From contig JAAYDW010000045.1 in NCBI GenBank assembly GCA_012729055.1, positions 58,401 to 122,400 of the forward strand: a DNA stretch of 64,000 nt, written 5' to 3'. The DNA is from Deltaproteobacteria bacterium. GTDB lineage: Bacteria > Desulfobacterota > Syntrophia > Syntrophales > Smithellaceae. Every line of letters starts with the position of its first letter. Position 1 is the first letter of the stretch. The notes below the pieces were generated by a model. It saw only the letters and a list, made by a program, of their open reading frames with translations, had not been told where the DNA came from and made no database searches. Positions 10,688-19,729 of the stretch are shown piece after piece. Both the position numbers and the translations under genes were made by a program.

Positions 10688-11782
10688 ATGAGAAGAAAGG
10701 CTTGCGTTTTTGCTTTGGTGTCGGCATTTGTCTTCAGCGTAATTTTATCAGCGTCATCCGTTTCGGCCGCAGAAAAAATGATACGGTGGAAAATGACCTC
10801 CACCTGGCCCCCGTCCATCGACCTCATCCAGGCCGATCAGGCGTTTGTGAAAGCTGTCAACCAGCTTTGCAAGGGCCGCCTGGAAATCAAGTTTTTCACC
10901 GGGGGAACCCTGATGCCGTCGTATGAAGTTTTCGACGCGGTGAGCAAGGGAACGATTGAAGCCTCCGGCGACTGGCCCAACTACTGGGCGGGGAAAGACC
11001 CGGTCTTCGATACGCTGGGCTCTTATCCCATGGGGCTTACGCCCGTCGATTATCTCGTGTGGTACTACAACGGCGGCGGCAAGGCCATCTACGATGAAGC
11101 CTACGGAAAATTCGGCATGGTTTACCTCGTCACGGGTGTCACTCCGATGGAAAGCGGTATCCGCAGCAATAAACCCGTCAAGTCCCTGCAGGATCTGAAG
11201 GGTATGAAAATTCGCATGTCCGGCAAAACCCAGGGCAAACTGCTCAAGGATCTCGGAGCCGCGCAGGTCGCCCTGTCGGGGCAGGAAATCTACCAGGCGC
11301 TGCAGAAAGGCGTCGTGGACGCGGCCGAGTTCAGCAGCCCGTCGTGCGACTGGGGCATGGGTTTCCAGGAAGTGACAAAATACTGGGCCGTGCCGGGATG
11401 GCACCAGCCGGCGTCGGTCATGGGCGTCATGATCAACAAGAAGGTCTGGGACAAGCTGGACAAGGATCTTCAGGCGAACATCCGTTACGCGGCGCAGGCC
11501 GCGTCCATGGAATTTTTCTGCAAGCAGTACTACGACACCATCGAATACACGCAGAAATTCGTCAAGAAAGGCATTAAAATCAGCCGTTACGATGACGCCG
11601 TGCTGGATACCATCCTGAAACTGACCAACAAGCACACCGAAGCGTCAGCCAAGGAAAGCCCGCTTTTCAAAAAATCCATGCAGTCTCAAATGAAATTCAA
11701 GAAAGACTTTTCGCAGTGGCGGGCGATGGAAATACCGTTCCAGTTCGGATTCAATCCGACGGAGTATCCCAAGCTTGACTGA
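10688..11782 (+). CDS. dctP: TRAP transporter solute-binding protein (DctP family)
   Basis: Periplasmic binding protein that delivers an organic anion to the DctQM permease. The 364 residues start with a Sec signal peptide (about 1-27, ending SSVSA). The mature part begins with the family pattern IRWKMTSTWPPSIDLIQADQAFVKAV and later has LQDLKGMKIRMSGKTQGKLLKDLGA, where the conserved Arg binds the carboxylate. A GGGAGGAGGAAA ribosome binding site precedes the ATG. It is the first gene of a sigma-54-controlled operon. A carboxylate or keto-acid substrate is likely, given the neighbouring CoA-activation genes, but it is not proven by sequence. Confidence 0.92.
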   Translation: MRRKACVFALVSAFVFSVILSASSVSAAEKMIRWKMTSTWPPSIDLIQADQAFVKAVNQLCKGRLEIKFFTGGTLMPSYEVFDAVSKGTIEASGDWPNYWAGKDPVFDTLGSYPMGLTPVDYLVWYYNGGGKAIYDEAYGKFGMVYLVTGVTPMESGIRSNKPVKSLQDLKGMKIRMSGKTQGKLLKDLGAAQVALSGQEIYQALQKGVVDAAEFSSPSCDWGMGFQEVTKYWAVPGWHQPASVMGVMINKKVWDKLDKDLQANIRYAAQAASMEFFCKQYYDTIEYTQKFVKKGIKISRYDDAVLDTILKLTNKHTEASAKESPLFKKSMQSQMKFKKDFSQWRAMEIPFQFGFNPTEYPKLD

Positions 11783-11807
11783 TGTGCGTCACCCGCGCCA
11801 GCGGAAC

Positions 11808-11859
11808 GGACAGGCTCCGCCCGCGGCGGGAAGCAACCGCTGCGCGGAGGAGCCTGTCC
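11808..11859 (+). repeat. Large intercistronic hairpin between dctP and dctQ
   Basis: Perfect 11-base arms GGACAGGCTCC (11808-11818) and GGAGCCTGTCC (11849-11859) surround a 30-base GC-rich loop. There is no T-run. Such hairpins after a binding-protein gene commonly protect its mRNA or reduce read-through into the permease genes. Confidence 0.6.
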
Positions 11860-11989
11860 AATCAGATCCTCCTCTGCTTGTCTGTTGATGCTTGATTTTT
11901 AACCCTGTTGAAGACGTTTTTCGACAGATGGACAAAACATCGGGCGGCATTCGTCGGCTGCAAAATATTCTGCGGTAAAGGAGGCGCCA

Positions 11990-12499
11990 ATGAACGTTGC
12001 AAAAAAAATTTCAAAGTTCTGCGATACGATCAGCGAGTGGACCGGGAGGATTTTTGCCTGGATCATTGTGCCCCTGGTGCTGCTTACCGTCATGGAGGTC
12101 GTCCTCCGCAGATTTCTCAATGCGCCCACCATCTGGAGCTTCGAGGTGCTCAAGCAGCTCTACGGGCTGCACTTCATGATCGTCGCGGCGTTCGGCCTGC
12201 TTTACGGGTCTCACGTATCCGTTGACGTCTTTACCGTGATGCTGTCCAGGAAGAAAAAGGCCCTTCTCGACATCATCGGCTATGCGCTGTTCTTCTTTCC
12301 TTTCGTGATTGTCTGCATCTGGCAGGGATATTCCTTCGCCGCCACCTCCTGGGCCATGAAGGAAACCACCTGGAGCGTCTTCGCGCCGCCGATCTATCCC
12401 GTCAAAACGGTGATCATGATAACCTTCATCCTGCTTTTGATTCAGGGAATATCCGAAGTCATCAAGAGAATCGTCATTCTCCGGGGAGGTGACCTATGA
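11990..12499 (+). CDS. dctQ: TRAP transporter small membrane subunit (DctQ family)
   Basis: Small permease subunit of the TRAP system. The 169 residues have four predicted membrane helices (about 20-45, 55-75, 95-120 and 140-160) and the family motifs VVLRRFLNAPTIWSFEVLKQLYG and GSHVSVDVFTVML. The ribosome binding site AAAGGAGG is placed well before ATG 11990. The stop codon overlaps the start of dctM by four bases (ATGA), so the two are translationally coupled. Confidence 0.93.
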   Translation: MNVAKKISKFCDTISEWTGRIFAWIIVPLVLLTVMEVVLRRFLNAPTIWSFEVLKQLYGLHFMIVAAFGLLYGSHVSVDVFTVMLSRKKKALLDIIGYALFFFPFVIVCIWQGYSFAATSWAMKETTWSVFAPPIYPVKTVIMITFILLLIQGISEVIKRIVILRGGDL

Positions 12500-13827
12500 T
12501 CGATATCAGCCCTGAAATGATCACGATTCTGATGTTTGCGGGACTTCTCCTCGGCCTGTTCATGGGGCATCCGCTTGCTTTTGTCCTGGGCGGACTGGCG
12601 GTGATCTTCGGACTGATCGGCTGGGGTCCGTCAATGTTCTACATGTTCATGAACCGGATCTGGGGAACCATGGACAATTACGTCCTTCTGGCCATACCGC
12701 TCTTCGTGTTCATGGCGCAGCTCCTGGATCAGTCGGGCGTCGCCGACGAACTTTTCAAGGCCCTGCGCTATGTGCTGGGGCAGGTGCGGGGCGGCATTCT
12801 GCTGTCCGTGATCGTTGTATCGACGATCTTCGCCGCCTGCACCGGCATCATCGGCGCATCGGTGGTCACCATGGGTCTTCTGGCAGTCCCGATGATGAGA
12901 AAATACGGCTACGACAAGAAAATGTCCTACGGCTCGATTTGCGCCGGCGGAACGCTGGGGATCCTGATTCCGCCGAGCATCATGCTGGTGGTCATGGCGA
13001 GCGAAGCAACGCTGTCCGTGGGTAAATTGTTTGCCGCCGCCGTTGTGCCGGGGCTTATCCTCGCCTCCCTTTACCTTTTGTATGTCGCGATCCGGTGTTT
13101 TTTCAAACCGGAACTCGGCCCCCCTATCAGCAAGGAGGAACGCGCGGGCGTCACTACCGGCCAGATCGCCATGATGGTCCTGAAATCGCTGGTTCCCCCC
13201 ATGATTCTGATTCTCGGCGTGCTGGGGTCGCTGTTTTTCGGCATCGCCACGCCGACCGAGGCCTCGGGCGTAGGGGCTTTCCTGGCTTTCGTCATGGTTC
13301 TCGCCTATCGGAAATTCACATGGCGCGGATTGTACCGGGCCGTGATTCAGACGGCGAAGATCAACACGATGGTCATCATTATCCTGTGCGGCGCCACCTG
13401 TTTTACCGGCGTGTTTCTCGGCGTAGGCGGCGGCGACGTGGTTACGGACTTTGTGCTGGGACTGGGACTGGGAAAATGGGGAACCTTCTGGGTCATGATG
13501 GCCATTGTTTTTATCCTGGGCATGTTCATCGACTGGATCGGCATCGTGCTGATCTGCTTTCCCATCTTTCTGCCGATTGCCAAGCAGCTCGGTTTCGATC
13601 CGCTGTGGTTCGTTGTCATGATCGCGGTTAATCTTCAGTCGTCGTTCCTCACGCCGCCTTTCGGCTACGCCCTCTTCTACATCAAGGGCATCGATCCCGA
13701 CCGGATCGACATCAAAGACGTCTACCGGGGCATTATCCCCTTTGTGGCGCTGATGCTGATCGGCCTCGTCATCTGCGCGCTTTTGCCGCAGGTTATTATG
13801 TGGCTGCCGGATGTGCTGATTGATTAA
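12496..13827 (+). CDS. dctM: TRAP transporter large permease subunit (DctM family)
   Basis: Membrane subunit that carries out ion-driven solute uptake. The 443 residues form about twelve membrane helices with DctM signatures: GHPLAFVLGGLAVIFGL near the N-terminus, the conserved ACTGIIGASVVTMGLLAVPMMRKYGY stretch, IPPSIMLVVMASEATLSVGKLFAAA, and FIDWIGIVLICFPIFLP. The start is coupled to dctQ. The length is typical of the family. The operon continues toward the universal stress protein gene. Confidence 0.95.
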   Translation: MIDISPEMITILMFAGLLLGLFMGHPLAFVLGGLAVIFGLIGWGPSMFYMFMNRIWGTMDNYVLLAIPLFVFMAQLLDQSGVADELFKALRYVLGQVRGGILLSVIVVSTIFAACTGIIGASVVTMGLLAVPMMRKYGYDKKMSYGSICAGGTLGILIPPSIMLVVMASEATLSVGKLFAAAVVPGLILASLYLLYVAIRCFFKPELGPPISKEERAGVTTGQIAMMVLKSLVPPMILILGVLGSLFFGIATPTEASGVGAFLAFVMVLAYRKFTWRGLYRAVIQTAKINTMVIIILCGATCFTGVFLGVGGGDVVTDFVLGLGLGKWGTFWVMMAIVFILGMFIDWIGIVLICFPIFLPIAKQLGFDPLWFVVMIAVNLQSSFLTPPFGYALFYIKGIDPDRIDIKDVYRGIIPFVALMLIGLVICALLPQVIMWLPDVLID

Positions 13828-13858
13828 TGAATACTGCGCCGGATCGGCGCGGCGGCAT

Positions 13859-13894
13859 CGCCAAAGCCGAGCTTTTTCAGCCGGCGGTTTTTTT
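13859..13894 (+). terminator. Possible terminator after dctM
   Basis: CGCC (13859-13862) can pair with GGCG (13883-13886), with a partly paired interior, and a run of seven T follows at 13888-13894. The stem is imperfect. Confidence 0.4.
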
Positions 13895-14021
13895 AGCCGG
13901 AATTCCGTGCGGAAGGATCGCGCCGGCGCCGATCTCGTCAGGCTGAACCATGCGACGTCCGGCGAATCAGCGGCCGGCTGGGCCGCTTCGAAACGCTTCA
14001 CGCAGGAGGAGGAAAAATAAA

Positions 14022-14540
14022 ATGATCCCCAAAATAAAAAAAGTTCTTTATGCGACGGACCTCAGCAAAAATTCGGCCTACGCGTTCAGGTACGCCGTCA
14101 ACACCGCCATGAAGCACGACGCGAAAATCCACATCCTTCACGTTGTGGAGCCGCTTTCGCCCCAAGCGAAAGCCCAGCTTCGCCTCTATCTTGAGGACAA
14201 GAAAGTCGACCAGCTGCAGAAAAATTCGAGAAAGGAACTGCTTCAGGGAATCGAAGACCGCCTGATACAGTTCGCTGAAAGGGAGCTCAAAGACCAGCCG
14301 GAAAACATGAAGCGGATTATCGGCATCCATGTCGTCCCCGGGGATCCCGCAACGGAAATCCTCGCCAAAACGGATGAACTGGACTGCGACACCATCATCA
14401 TCGGAACGCACGGAAAGGGCGCGCTCCGCCGCGCCTTCCTGGGCAGCGTCTCGGAAAAAGTTCTGCGGCGGATCCGCAAACCGGTTTACATCATTCCGCT
14501 GCCCGAGGGCCAGACCGACATTACCCTGGGAGAAATTTAG
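14022..14540 (+). CDS. Universal stress protein, UspA family
   Basis: A cytoplasmic nucleotide-binding protein of 172 residues. ATG 14022 is chosen because GGAGGAGGAAAAATAA precedes it and the protein then starts MIPKIKKVLYATDLSKNS, the normal Usp N-terminus; a frame extended to 13950 would be artificial. The ATP-binding motif G-2X-G-9X-G-S is intact at residues 128-142 (GTHGKGALRRAFLGS). Usp genes are often found beside TRAP transporters, where they bind the permease or gate transport, and this one may do the same here. Confidence 0.9.
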   Translation: MIPKIKKVLYATDLSKNSAYAFRYAVNTAMKHDAKIHILHVVEPLSPQAKAQLRLYLEDKKVDQLQKNSRKELLQGIEDRLIQFAERELKDQPENMKRIIGIHVVPGDPATEILAKTDELDCDTIIIGTHGKGALRRAFLGSVSEKVLRRIRKPVYIIPLPEGQTDITLGEI

Positions 14541-14849
14541 CCGCTCTCACACCCGGGATCGCCGGCGCGCTCCGCCGGCGATCCCGGCGAAAACAGAAGA
14601 ACCATCTTTGCAACCTGCCGCCCAAATGCCGGACATCAGTCTCGGAAGAATGTCGGAAGGTATCACAGCAAAACTTTTTCATCCCATTACCTGTTAAGCT
14701 GACGGCGGCAATAATGATCTAAAGCTGTGTACCGAATTTAATCATTCGATTGTTTTTAAAGATTATTCTCTTTTATTTTTATCCCAAATAGTTTAGGATT
14801 TTTTCGAATAATCGAGGCACAATATATCTGGTTAAAAAAGGAGAGTCTG
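14541..14849. other. Intergenic region with sharp drop in GC content (309 bases)
   Basis: The first 50 bases hold a 15-base inverted repeat. After about 14700 the sequence becomes AT-rich, leading into the AT-rich lipoprotein gene. No gene is seen. Confidence 0.6.
14553..14587. terminator. 15-bp perfect inverted repeat after the Usp gene
   Basis: CCGGGATCGCCGGCG (14553-14567) and its exact complement (14573-14587) flank a five-base loop. It is a very stable hairpin right after the stop codon, but the T-run of a classical intrinsic terminator is missing. It may act as a transcript 3' end or RNA stabiliser. Confidence 0.5.
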
Positions 14850-15548
14850 ATGCAAAACGAACGCTTCAAACTTGGCATCATAATGATCTTTGCCATGATT
14901 CTTTCATTGTCTGGTTGTGCACAAATGACAATTTATCCTTCAGCAACAAAGGATTTTTTACCACAACCTTATTATCAGGTTTCTTATGATGAAGCGTGGG
15001 AGGACGTTCTTGAAGTTTTAGGCGAAGAGCGAGTTGGAACAACATATCAATCCTTCAAGAAGGGTAAAATCGTAACCGGCTTTTTTACTCAAGCAAAAGA
15101 AGGAGCCAATGTGCAAAAAAGGGCACGATGGTCATACACGATCACTTTCACAAAACCGGATAACAACAAAACAAAAATTGATATAGTTTGCAAAATTGAA
15201 CAGTACTTGAAAGGTTGGGGAGTAGTTGCGTACGAATGGAGAGATATAACCAATACTTCTAATTTCAACAAAATTGCACATAATCTGGAAAGATGGTTTT
15301 ACGAAAAAATTGAAAATAAATTTAAGACCGGATTAATCTCCCGCGAAGATGTTGAGACAAAACCGGTAGAGAACTCTGATGCAAATACGCTGTATAAAAA
15401 GATAAAAGGTATCGTATTGCAAAATGGTGATGTGATCACAGGACAAATATTAAGCATCGAGAATGATGTGTTGAAAATACGAACAGTAGAGGGAAAAGTT
15501 CTTTCATATTCTTTTATGAAAGAGGTTCAAAAATACATAATAGAATAA
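14850..15548 (+). CDS. AT-rich lipoprotein of unknown function
   Basis: The 232 residues begin with a lipoprotein signal peptide ending LSLSGC (Cys 23), so the mature protein is lipid-anchored on the periplasmic side. Residues about 45-165 form an alpha/beta domain (SYDEAWEDVLEVLGEERVGTTYQS, then RWSYTITFTKPDNNKTKIDIVCKIEQYLKGWG). A separate C-terminal strand-rich segment (NGDVITGQILSIENDVLKIRT) looks like a small SH3- or Sm-like barrel. Its base composition is far more AT-rich than the flanks, a sign of horizontal acquisition. AAAAAAGGAGAG precedes the ATG. I do not recognise a specific function. Confidence 0.82.
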   Translation: MQNERFKLGIIMIFAMILSLSGCAQMTIYPSATKDFLPQPYYQVSYDEAWEDVLEVLGEERVGTTYQSFKKGKIVTGFFTQAKEGANVQKRARWSYTITFTKPDNNKTKIDIVCKIEQYLKGWGVVAYEWRDITNTSNFNKIAHNLERWFYEKIENKFKTGLISREDVETKPVENSDANTLYKKIKGIVLQNGDVITGQILSIENDVLKIRTVEGKVLSYSFMKEVQKYIIE

Positions 15549-15667
15549 TACAATACAATGTTTGACAGTAACAAAAGCGTCATAAATTGCCAGATTGAAA
15601 ACGTTCAAACAAACGTTTCACATAAGCGCAGTGTTGTGTCGCGCAGCAATCGGTTGGCAAAATATTA

Positions 15668-16507
15668 ATGTTTGAGCAGCTTGAGAAAATCAATACGCGA
15701 CCGGAACCTTTCGCGGTCTGCACCACAGACGAACTGTGGACGGATGAGCATACCTCCGCTCAGATGCTCCGGTTTCATTTGGACCCGGAAATCGATGTGT
15801 CATCCCGCAGCATGCGCTTCATCGATCGGTCGGTGGAGTGGCTGGCTTCCCGCTTCAACATCGGGCCGGGGACAAAGATCGCCGACTTCGGCTGCGGGCC
15901 GGGATTATATGCCGAAAGACTGGCGCGCAGGCATGCGGCGGTAACCGGCATAGACTTCTCGCAGCGGTCCATCGAGTATGCCCGGAAAACGGCGGAGCGG
16001 GAAGGACTTGCCGTTCATTACATCAACAGGAACTACCTCGATTTTGAAACGGACGACCGTTTCGACCTCATTCTGATGATCATGTGCGATTACTGCGCAC
16101 TCGGCCCCGCTCAGAGGGGAAAAATGCTCTCCACGTTTCACCGGCTTCTTGAACCCTCGGGTTCGCTGCTTTTCGACGTGTATTCCCTTGCAGCTTTCAG
16201 AGAGCGCCGGGAAACAGCGCTTTATGAAGTCAATCTCCTCAACGGTTTCTGGTCTCCCGATCACTATTACGGTTTTCTGAATACGTTCAAGTACGAAAAG
16301 GAAAAAGTGGTCCTCGACAAGTACACGATCGTTGAAGCCGTGCGGACGCGCACGATCTATAACTGGCTGCAGTATTTCAGCCCTGAAGATTTGGGAAAAG
16401 AGCTGCGAGAGAACGGTTTTGCCGTTGACGGTTGTTATGCGGATGTCGCCGGGACGCCTTTTTCCCCGGCAGGCAGAGAATTTGCCGTAATTGCCGGGAA
16501 ACGATAA
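15668..16507 (+). CDS. Class I SAM-dependent methyltransferase
   Basis: A cytoplasmic methyltransferase of 279 residues. The SAM-binding glycine loop is IADFGCGPGLYAERL (71-85), followed by the acidic loop VTGIDFSQRSIEYARK and motif FDLILMIMCDYCAL. The C-terminal half (SLLFDVYSLAAFRER, FWSPDHYYGF, the segment LDKYTIVEAVRTRTIYNWLQ) resembles small-molecule methyltransferases of the ubiquinone/menaquinone or sarcosine type. It stands alone after the AT-rich gene, and the substrate cannot be inferred. Confidence 0.85.
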   Translation: MFEQLEKINTRPEPFAVCTTDELWTDEHTSAQMLRFHLDPEIDVSSRSMRFIDRSVEWLASRFNIGPGTKIADFGCGPGLYAERLARRHAAVTGIDFSQRSIEYARKTAEREGLAVHYINRNYLDFETDDRFDLILMIMCDYCALGPAQRGKMLSTFHRLLEPSGSLLFDVYSLAAFRERRETALYEVNLLNGFWSPDHYYGFLNTFKYEKEKVVLDKYTIVEAVRTRTIYNWLQYFSPEDLGKELRENGFAVDGCYADVAGTPFSPAGREFAVIAGKR

Positions 16508-16678
16508 TGTAACGTCGGCAGACGATTCAGAGCGATCTTACGCATCCGTCCATTTCGCCTTTTTACCGCGGCAAGACGAAACGAACGGGCGCGGCGCGCA
16601 AAGGAACTGCACAGTAAAGAACCGGCGCGTTGTTGACAGCCGGGCCGAAAGCTCCCTCTGCCGGGGGCTCCCGCTCTT

Positions 16679-17053
16679 CTACTTTACTTCGCGGCACCAA
16701 TCCTTGGTAAAGAGCTGACGGCCGTCCATCGATGTTTTGACCGTCGGAAACGTCACGCACACCTTATCATCCTGCCGTCCGGCAACCGGCTTCACATTGA
16801 AATCCCGGAAGCACCGGCTGATCCAGTACTCAGACGATGTGTTGTCGCCGGAGCAGTTCCAGGGCCTGCACTGATGACCGACCTTCCAGCACGTGGGCGT
16901 GGAAATGATGCCGATCCGGTCGCCATATTCACTATTGCCTCTGTAGTATCTCTGGCAAACCGCCTGATCGGGGCAGCCGGCATATACCGCGGCGGACGCC
17001 AGCATCAGAAGAATTGCTGAAACCAATAATACGATCATTGCTTTTCTTTTCAT
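16679..17053 (-). CDS. Exported cysteine-rich protein of unknown function
   Basis: The 124 residues start with a clear Sec signal peptide (about 1-25, ending AVYA before GCPD). The mature part of about 100 residues has eight cysteines and many aromatic and polar residues, which suggests a compact, disulphide-bonded extracytoplasmic domain with up to four bridges. A GGAGGAAAC ribosome binding site and a consensus promoter (17116-17144) lie upstream, so the gene is real despite its small size. I recognise no family. It is a single gene, convergent with the methyltransferase. Confidence 0.75.
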   Translation of the reverse strand: MKRKAMIVLLVSAILLMLASAAVYAGCPDQAVCQRYYRGNSEYGDRIGIISTPTCWKVGHQCRPWNCSGDNTSSEYWISRCFRDFNVKPVAGRQDDKVCVTFPTVKTSMDGRQLFTKDWCREVK

Positions 17054-17512
17054 TGTTTCCTCCTGGAATCTGATGTCATTTTCGAAACTGTGGGGCGCGT
17101 GCTTTCCGATGCGCTTCTATAGACAAACGGCCGAGGAATGTCAAGAAGGGCAAAGGCGCGGGAACCCGTTTTCAAACAGCCGGCCACGGCGGCGGCGGGG
17201 CTGAAGGAAGACGAACCGCTTCGGTTTCTAAGGTCCGGGTGCGGCGGATGGACATGTCGGGTGGTCCTTCTGGGCTTTTAAATAAAAAAGGAATTTGAAT
17301 ACTTGCAGCGCCGCACCTTTTTATCCCCTGCTCCGGCCATCTCCGAAACAGCAGCGCGTTTTTCGCGGACACTTCTGTAGGCAAACGCGTTTTCCCGCCT
17401 CCGCAGCCGTTTCATCTTGCTTTATTGCCGCCGGCGCAATAAATAAGAGCTTGCTTTTTCGCAGAGGTTTTGAACACGAATTACGGACATCCGAATTCCA
17501 GGAGGCGCAGGT
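17054..17512. other. Divergent intergenic region (459 bases)
   Basis: It holds the minus-strand promoter at 17116-17144 and the leader of the butyrate kinase gene. Short frames on both strands lack a ribosome binding site and look non-coding. No RNA structure or repeat is evident. Confidence 0.55.
17116..17144 (-). promoter_or_regulatory. Consensus sigma-70 promoter of the cysteine-rich exported protein
   Basis: On the minus strand TTGACA (17139-17144) and TATAGA (17116-17121) have a 17-base spacer, about 60 bases upstream of the start codon. Confidence 0.75.
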
Positions 17513-18571
17513 ATGTTTCGAACATTGCTCATCAATCCGGGATCCACCAGCAGTGAGGTGTCCGTTTTTGAAGATGAACGGGAAATGAAAAGTGTCCGGA
17601 TGATTCATCCCGTAAACGAATTGCGCAAGTATTCCCGGATACTGGATCAGCTCCCCTACCGCCGCGCGCTCATCAAAGACCAGTTGAAGGAGTGGCGGAT
17701 AGAAAAAGGAGATCTGGCGGCCGTGGTCGGCCGAAGCGCAATCAGCCATAAGGAAAGCGGCACCTACGAGGTGAACGCCAAAATGATCGACGATGTCCGG
17801 GGCATCCTGTCGCGCCTGGACCATGCGTCGGGACTGGGCTGCATGCTGGCGCGGGAAATCGCCGACGAATACGGCGTTTCGGCCTTCGTCGCCCATTCGG
17901 CCATGCAGCCGCTCGGTCCCCTGGCGAAAGTTTCCGGCCTGCCGGCCATCGAAAGGTTCGCGGCATACCATGCGCAGAACATCGAGGGAGTGGCCGACAT
18001 CGCCGCCGCGGAAATGAACAAGAAGCGGCAAGACGTCAATTTTATCATCGCCCACATGGAAGGCGGCATGTCCGTTGCGGCCATCGCCGGCGGCCAACTG
18101 CTGGATGTAACCAACGCATTGGAAGAAGGACCTTTCACCACGGAGCGGAGCGGCGCCCTGCCGGTTGTCTCACTGGTCGAACTGTGCTTTTCCGGCCGGT
18201 ATACGCGCGGGCAGATCCTGAAAATGATTCGGGGTGAAGGAGGGATGGTCGCCTATCTCGGCACGAATAAAATCAGCGAAATCGAGGAAAGGATTCAAGC
18301 GGGCGACAAAAAAGCCGGATTTTACCTGGAGGCCCTTTGCTATCAGGCGGCAAAAGATATTGCCGCGATGGCGTCCGTACTTCAAGGCAGAGTCGATGCC
18401 GTTATCCTGACCGGCAAGATTCTGGAGTCCGCCCATGCCGTCGACTGGCTGGAAAAACGCTGCGATTTTATCGCTCCGGTGAAAACGTATCCCGAGCAGG
18501 AGGCGTCGGTCTTTGCCCGGGCCGCCCTGAAAGTGCTGAGATGCGAGGAAAAAGCGCGGGTCTATTTTTGA
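17513..18571 (+). CDS. buk: Butyrate kinase (or branched-chain fatty acid kinase)
   Basis: Catalyses acyl phosphate + ADP to acid + ATP in the cytoplasm. The 352 residues match the ASKHA acetokinase/butyrate kinase family. Seen are the N-terminal phosphate loop LLINPGSTSSEVSVFE (about 4-19), the middle motif FIIAHMEGGMSVAAIAGGQLLD, and the C-terminal ATP-binding region VDAVILTGKILESAHAVDWL. AGGAGGCGCAGGT precedes the ATG. No phosphotransacylase gene is beside it; an SDR gene follows at 78 bases. Direction in vivo (ATP from acyl-CoA, or acid activation) is open, and butyrate versus branched acids cannot be separated by eye. Confidence 0.9.
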   Translation: MFRTLLINPGSTSSEVSVFEDEREMKSVRMIHPVNELRKYSRILDQLPYRRALIKDQLKEWRIEKGDLAAVVGRSAISHKESGTYEVNAKMIDDVRGILSRLDHASGLGCMLAREIADEYGVSAFVAHSAMQPLGPLAKVSGLPAIERFAAYHAQNIEGVADIAAAEMNKKRQDVNFIIAHMEGGMSVAAIAGGQLLDVTNALEEGPFTTERSGALPVVSLVELCFSGRYTRGQILKMIRGEGGMVAYLGTNKISEIEERIQAGDKKAGFYLEALCYQAAKDIAAMASVLQGRVDAVILTGKILESAHAVDWLEKRCDFIAPVKTYPEQEASVFARAALKVLRCEEKARVYF

Positions 18572-18649
18572 AATTGCATTTTGTGCCGCTTGCGTCTATG
18601 CAGAGTCGGGCAGTGCAGGACATTTGAATTCTGAAGCGAAGGAGCGGTT

Positions 18650-19420
18650 ATGAAGATCAAGGACAAGGTGGTAGTTGTGACGGGCGCGGCTTCCGGCATC
18701 GGACGCGGATTATGTTATCGTTTTGCGGCGGAGCATCCCAGGGGAATCGTCGTCTCCGACTATAACGGCGAAGGCGCGGCGCAGGTAGCCGCGGACATCG
18801 GCGGGCTTGCCGTAACGGCGGACGTCGGCAGGGAAGCGGACATTCAGAAACTGGCGGCGTCCGCCGTTGAAACGTATGGGCCGGTCGATCTTTTCTGTTC
18901 GAACGCGGGCATTCCCGCGGCGGGCGGCGCCGAGGCGCAAAATGAGCTCTGGCAGCGCTGCTGGGATATTCACGTGATGGCGCATGTATACGCTGCCCGC
19001 GCCGTTCTGCCGTCGATGATCGAACGCGGCGGCGGCTATCTGCTCCAGACGGGTTCGGCCGGAGGATTGCTCACCACCCTGGGCCAGGCGCCCTACGCGG
19101 TTTCCAAGCATGCCGCCGTTGCTTTTGCCGAATGGCTTTCCATCACCCACGCCCGCCAGGGCATCAAGGTCAGTTGCCTGTGTCCGTTCGGCGTCATTTC
19201 CGGCATGCTTCCGGAAGACGCCCAGGGCGTCGGAAAACTCATTTTGAAAACGGCCATCACACCGGAACAGTGCGCCGATTATGTCGTCGCCGCCCTGGAA
19301 AAAGAAGAGTTCTTCATTTTGCCCCATCCGGAAATTCTGGAGTACTTCAAAGCCAGGGCCGCAAACCATGAACGCTGGCTGGCGCACATGCGCAAGGAGC
19401 AGGAGCGCTACGTCGGCTGA
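18650..19420 (+). CDS. Short-chain dehydrogenase/reductase (SDR)
   Basis: An NAD(P)-dependent oxidoreductase of 256 residues with a classical SDR layout: TGAASGIG (11-18), NAG (85-87), catalytic Ser136, Tyr149 and Lys153 (YAVSK). The C-terminal region has the substrate loop after CLCPFGVISGML. AAGGAGCGGTT precedes the ATG. It probably shares a transcript with buk. The substrate is unknown; a hydroxyacyl-CoA or an alcohol is plausible. Confidence 0.88.
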   Translation: MKIKDKVVVVTGAASGIGRGLCYRFAAEHPRGIVVSDYNGEGAAQVAADIGGLAVTADVGREADIQKLAASAVETYGPVDLFCSNAGIPAAGGAEAQNELWQRCWDIHVMAHVYAARAVLPSMIERGGGYLLQTGSAGGLLTTLGQAPYAVSKHAAVAFAEWLSITHARQGIKVSCLCPFGVISGMLPEDAQGVGKLILKTAITPEQCADYVVAALEKEEFFILPHPEILEYFKARAANHERWLAHMRKEQERYVG

Positions 19421-19486
19421 CAACCGTTCCTGACGACTGCCGCATCCTCGGCCCCGGAGAGACGATGCGAAAGGAGGCGTCACGGG

Positions 19487-19729
19487 ATGCTCTTGAAATT
19501 CAGGAAAACGCGCATCGGAGAACCCTCGCTGTTTCGCAGCATCTTTTTTTTATCGGCCTGGGGATTCATCCTGGCCGCGGCCTCCGCGCTGTTTCTGTGG
19601 GTGGGCTCGCTCCTGGATCAACTGCTGGGCACGGCTCCCCTCCTGATGCTGGGATTGTTTTTCCTGGCCGTCGTGGGCTGCTTTATCGAACTTTTCGATG
19701 AAGTACGTAAAATGCTGAAGAGAAAATAA
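19487..19729 (+). CDS. Small two-helix membrane protein, AtpZ/AtpI-like
   Basis: Eighty residues with two predicted membrane helices (about 18-42 and 48-68) and a basic C-terminus ending MLKRK. The pattern GSLLDQLLGTAPLLMLGLFFL between the helices resembles the small AtpZ/AtpI proteins linked to ATP synthase or magnesium handling, but no ATP synthase gene is nearby, so the match is weak. A strong AAAGGAGG ribosome binding site supports translation. Confidence 0.6.
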   Translation: MLLKFRKTRIGEPSLFRSIFFLSAWGFILAAASALFLWVGSLLDQLLGTAPLLMLGLFFLAVVGCFIELFDEVRKMLKRK

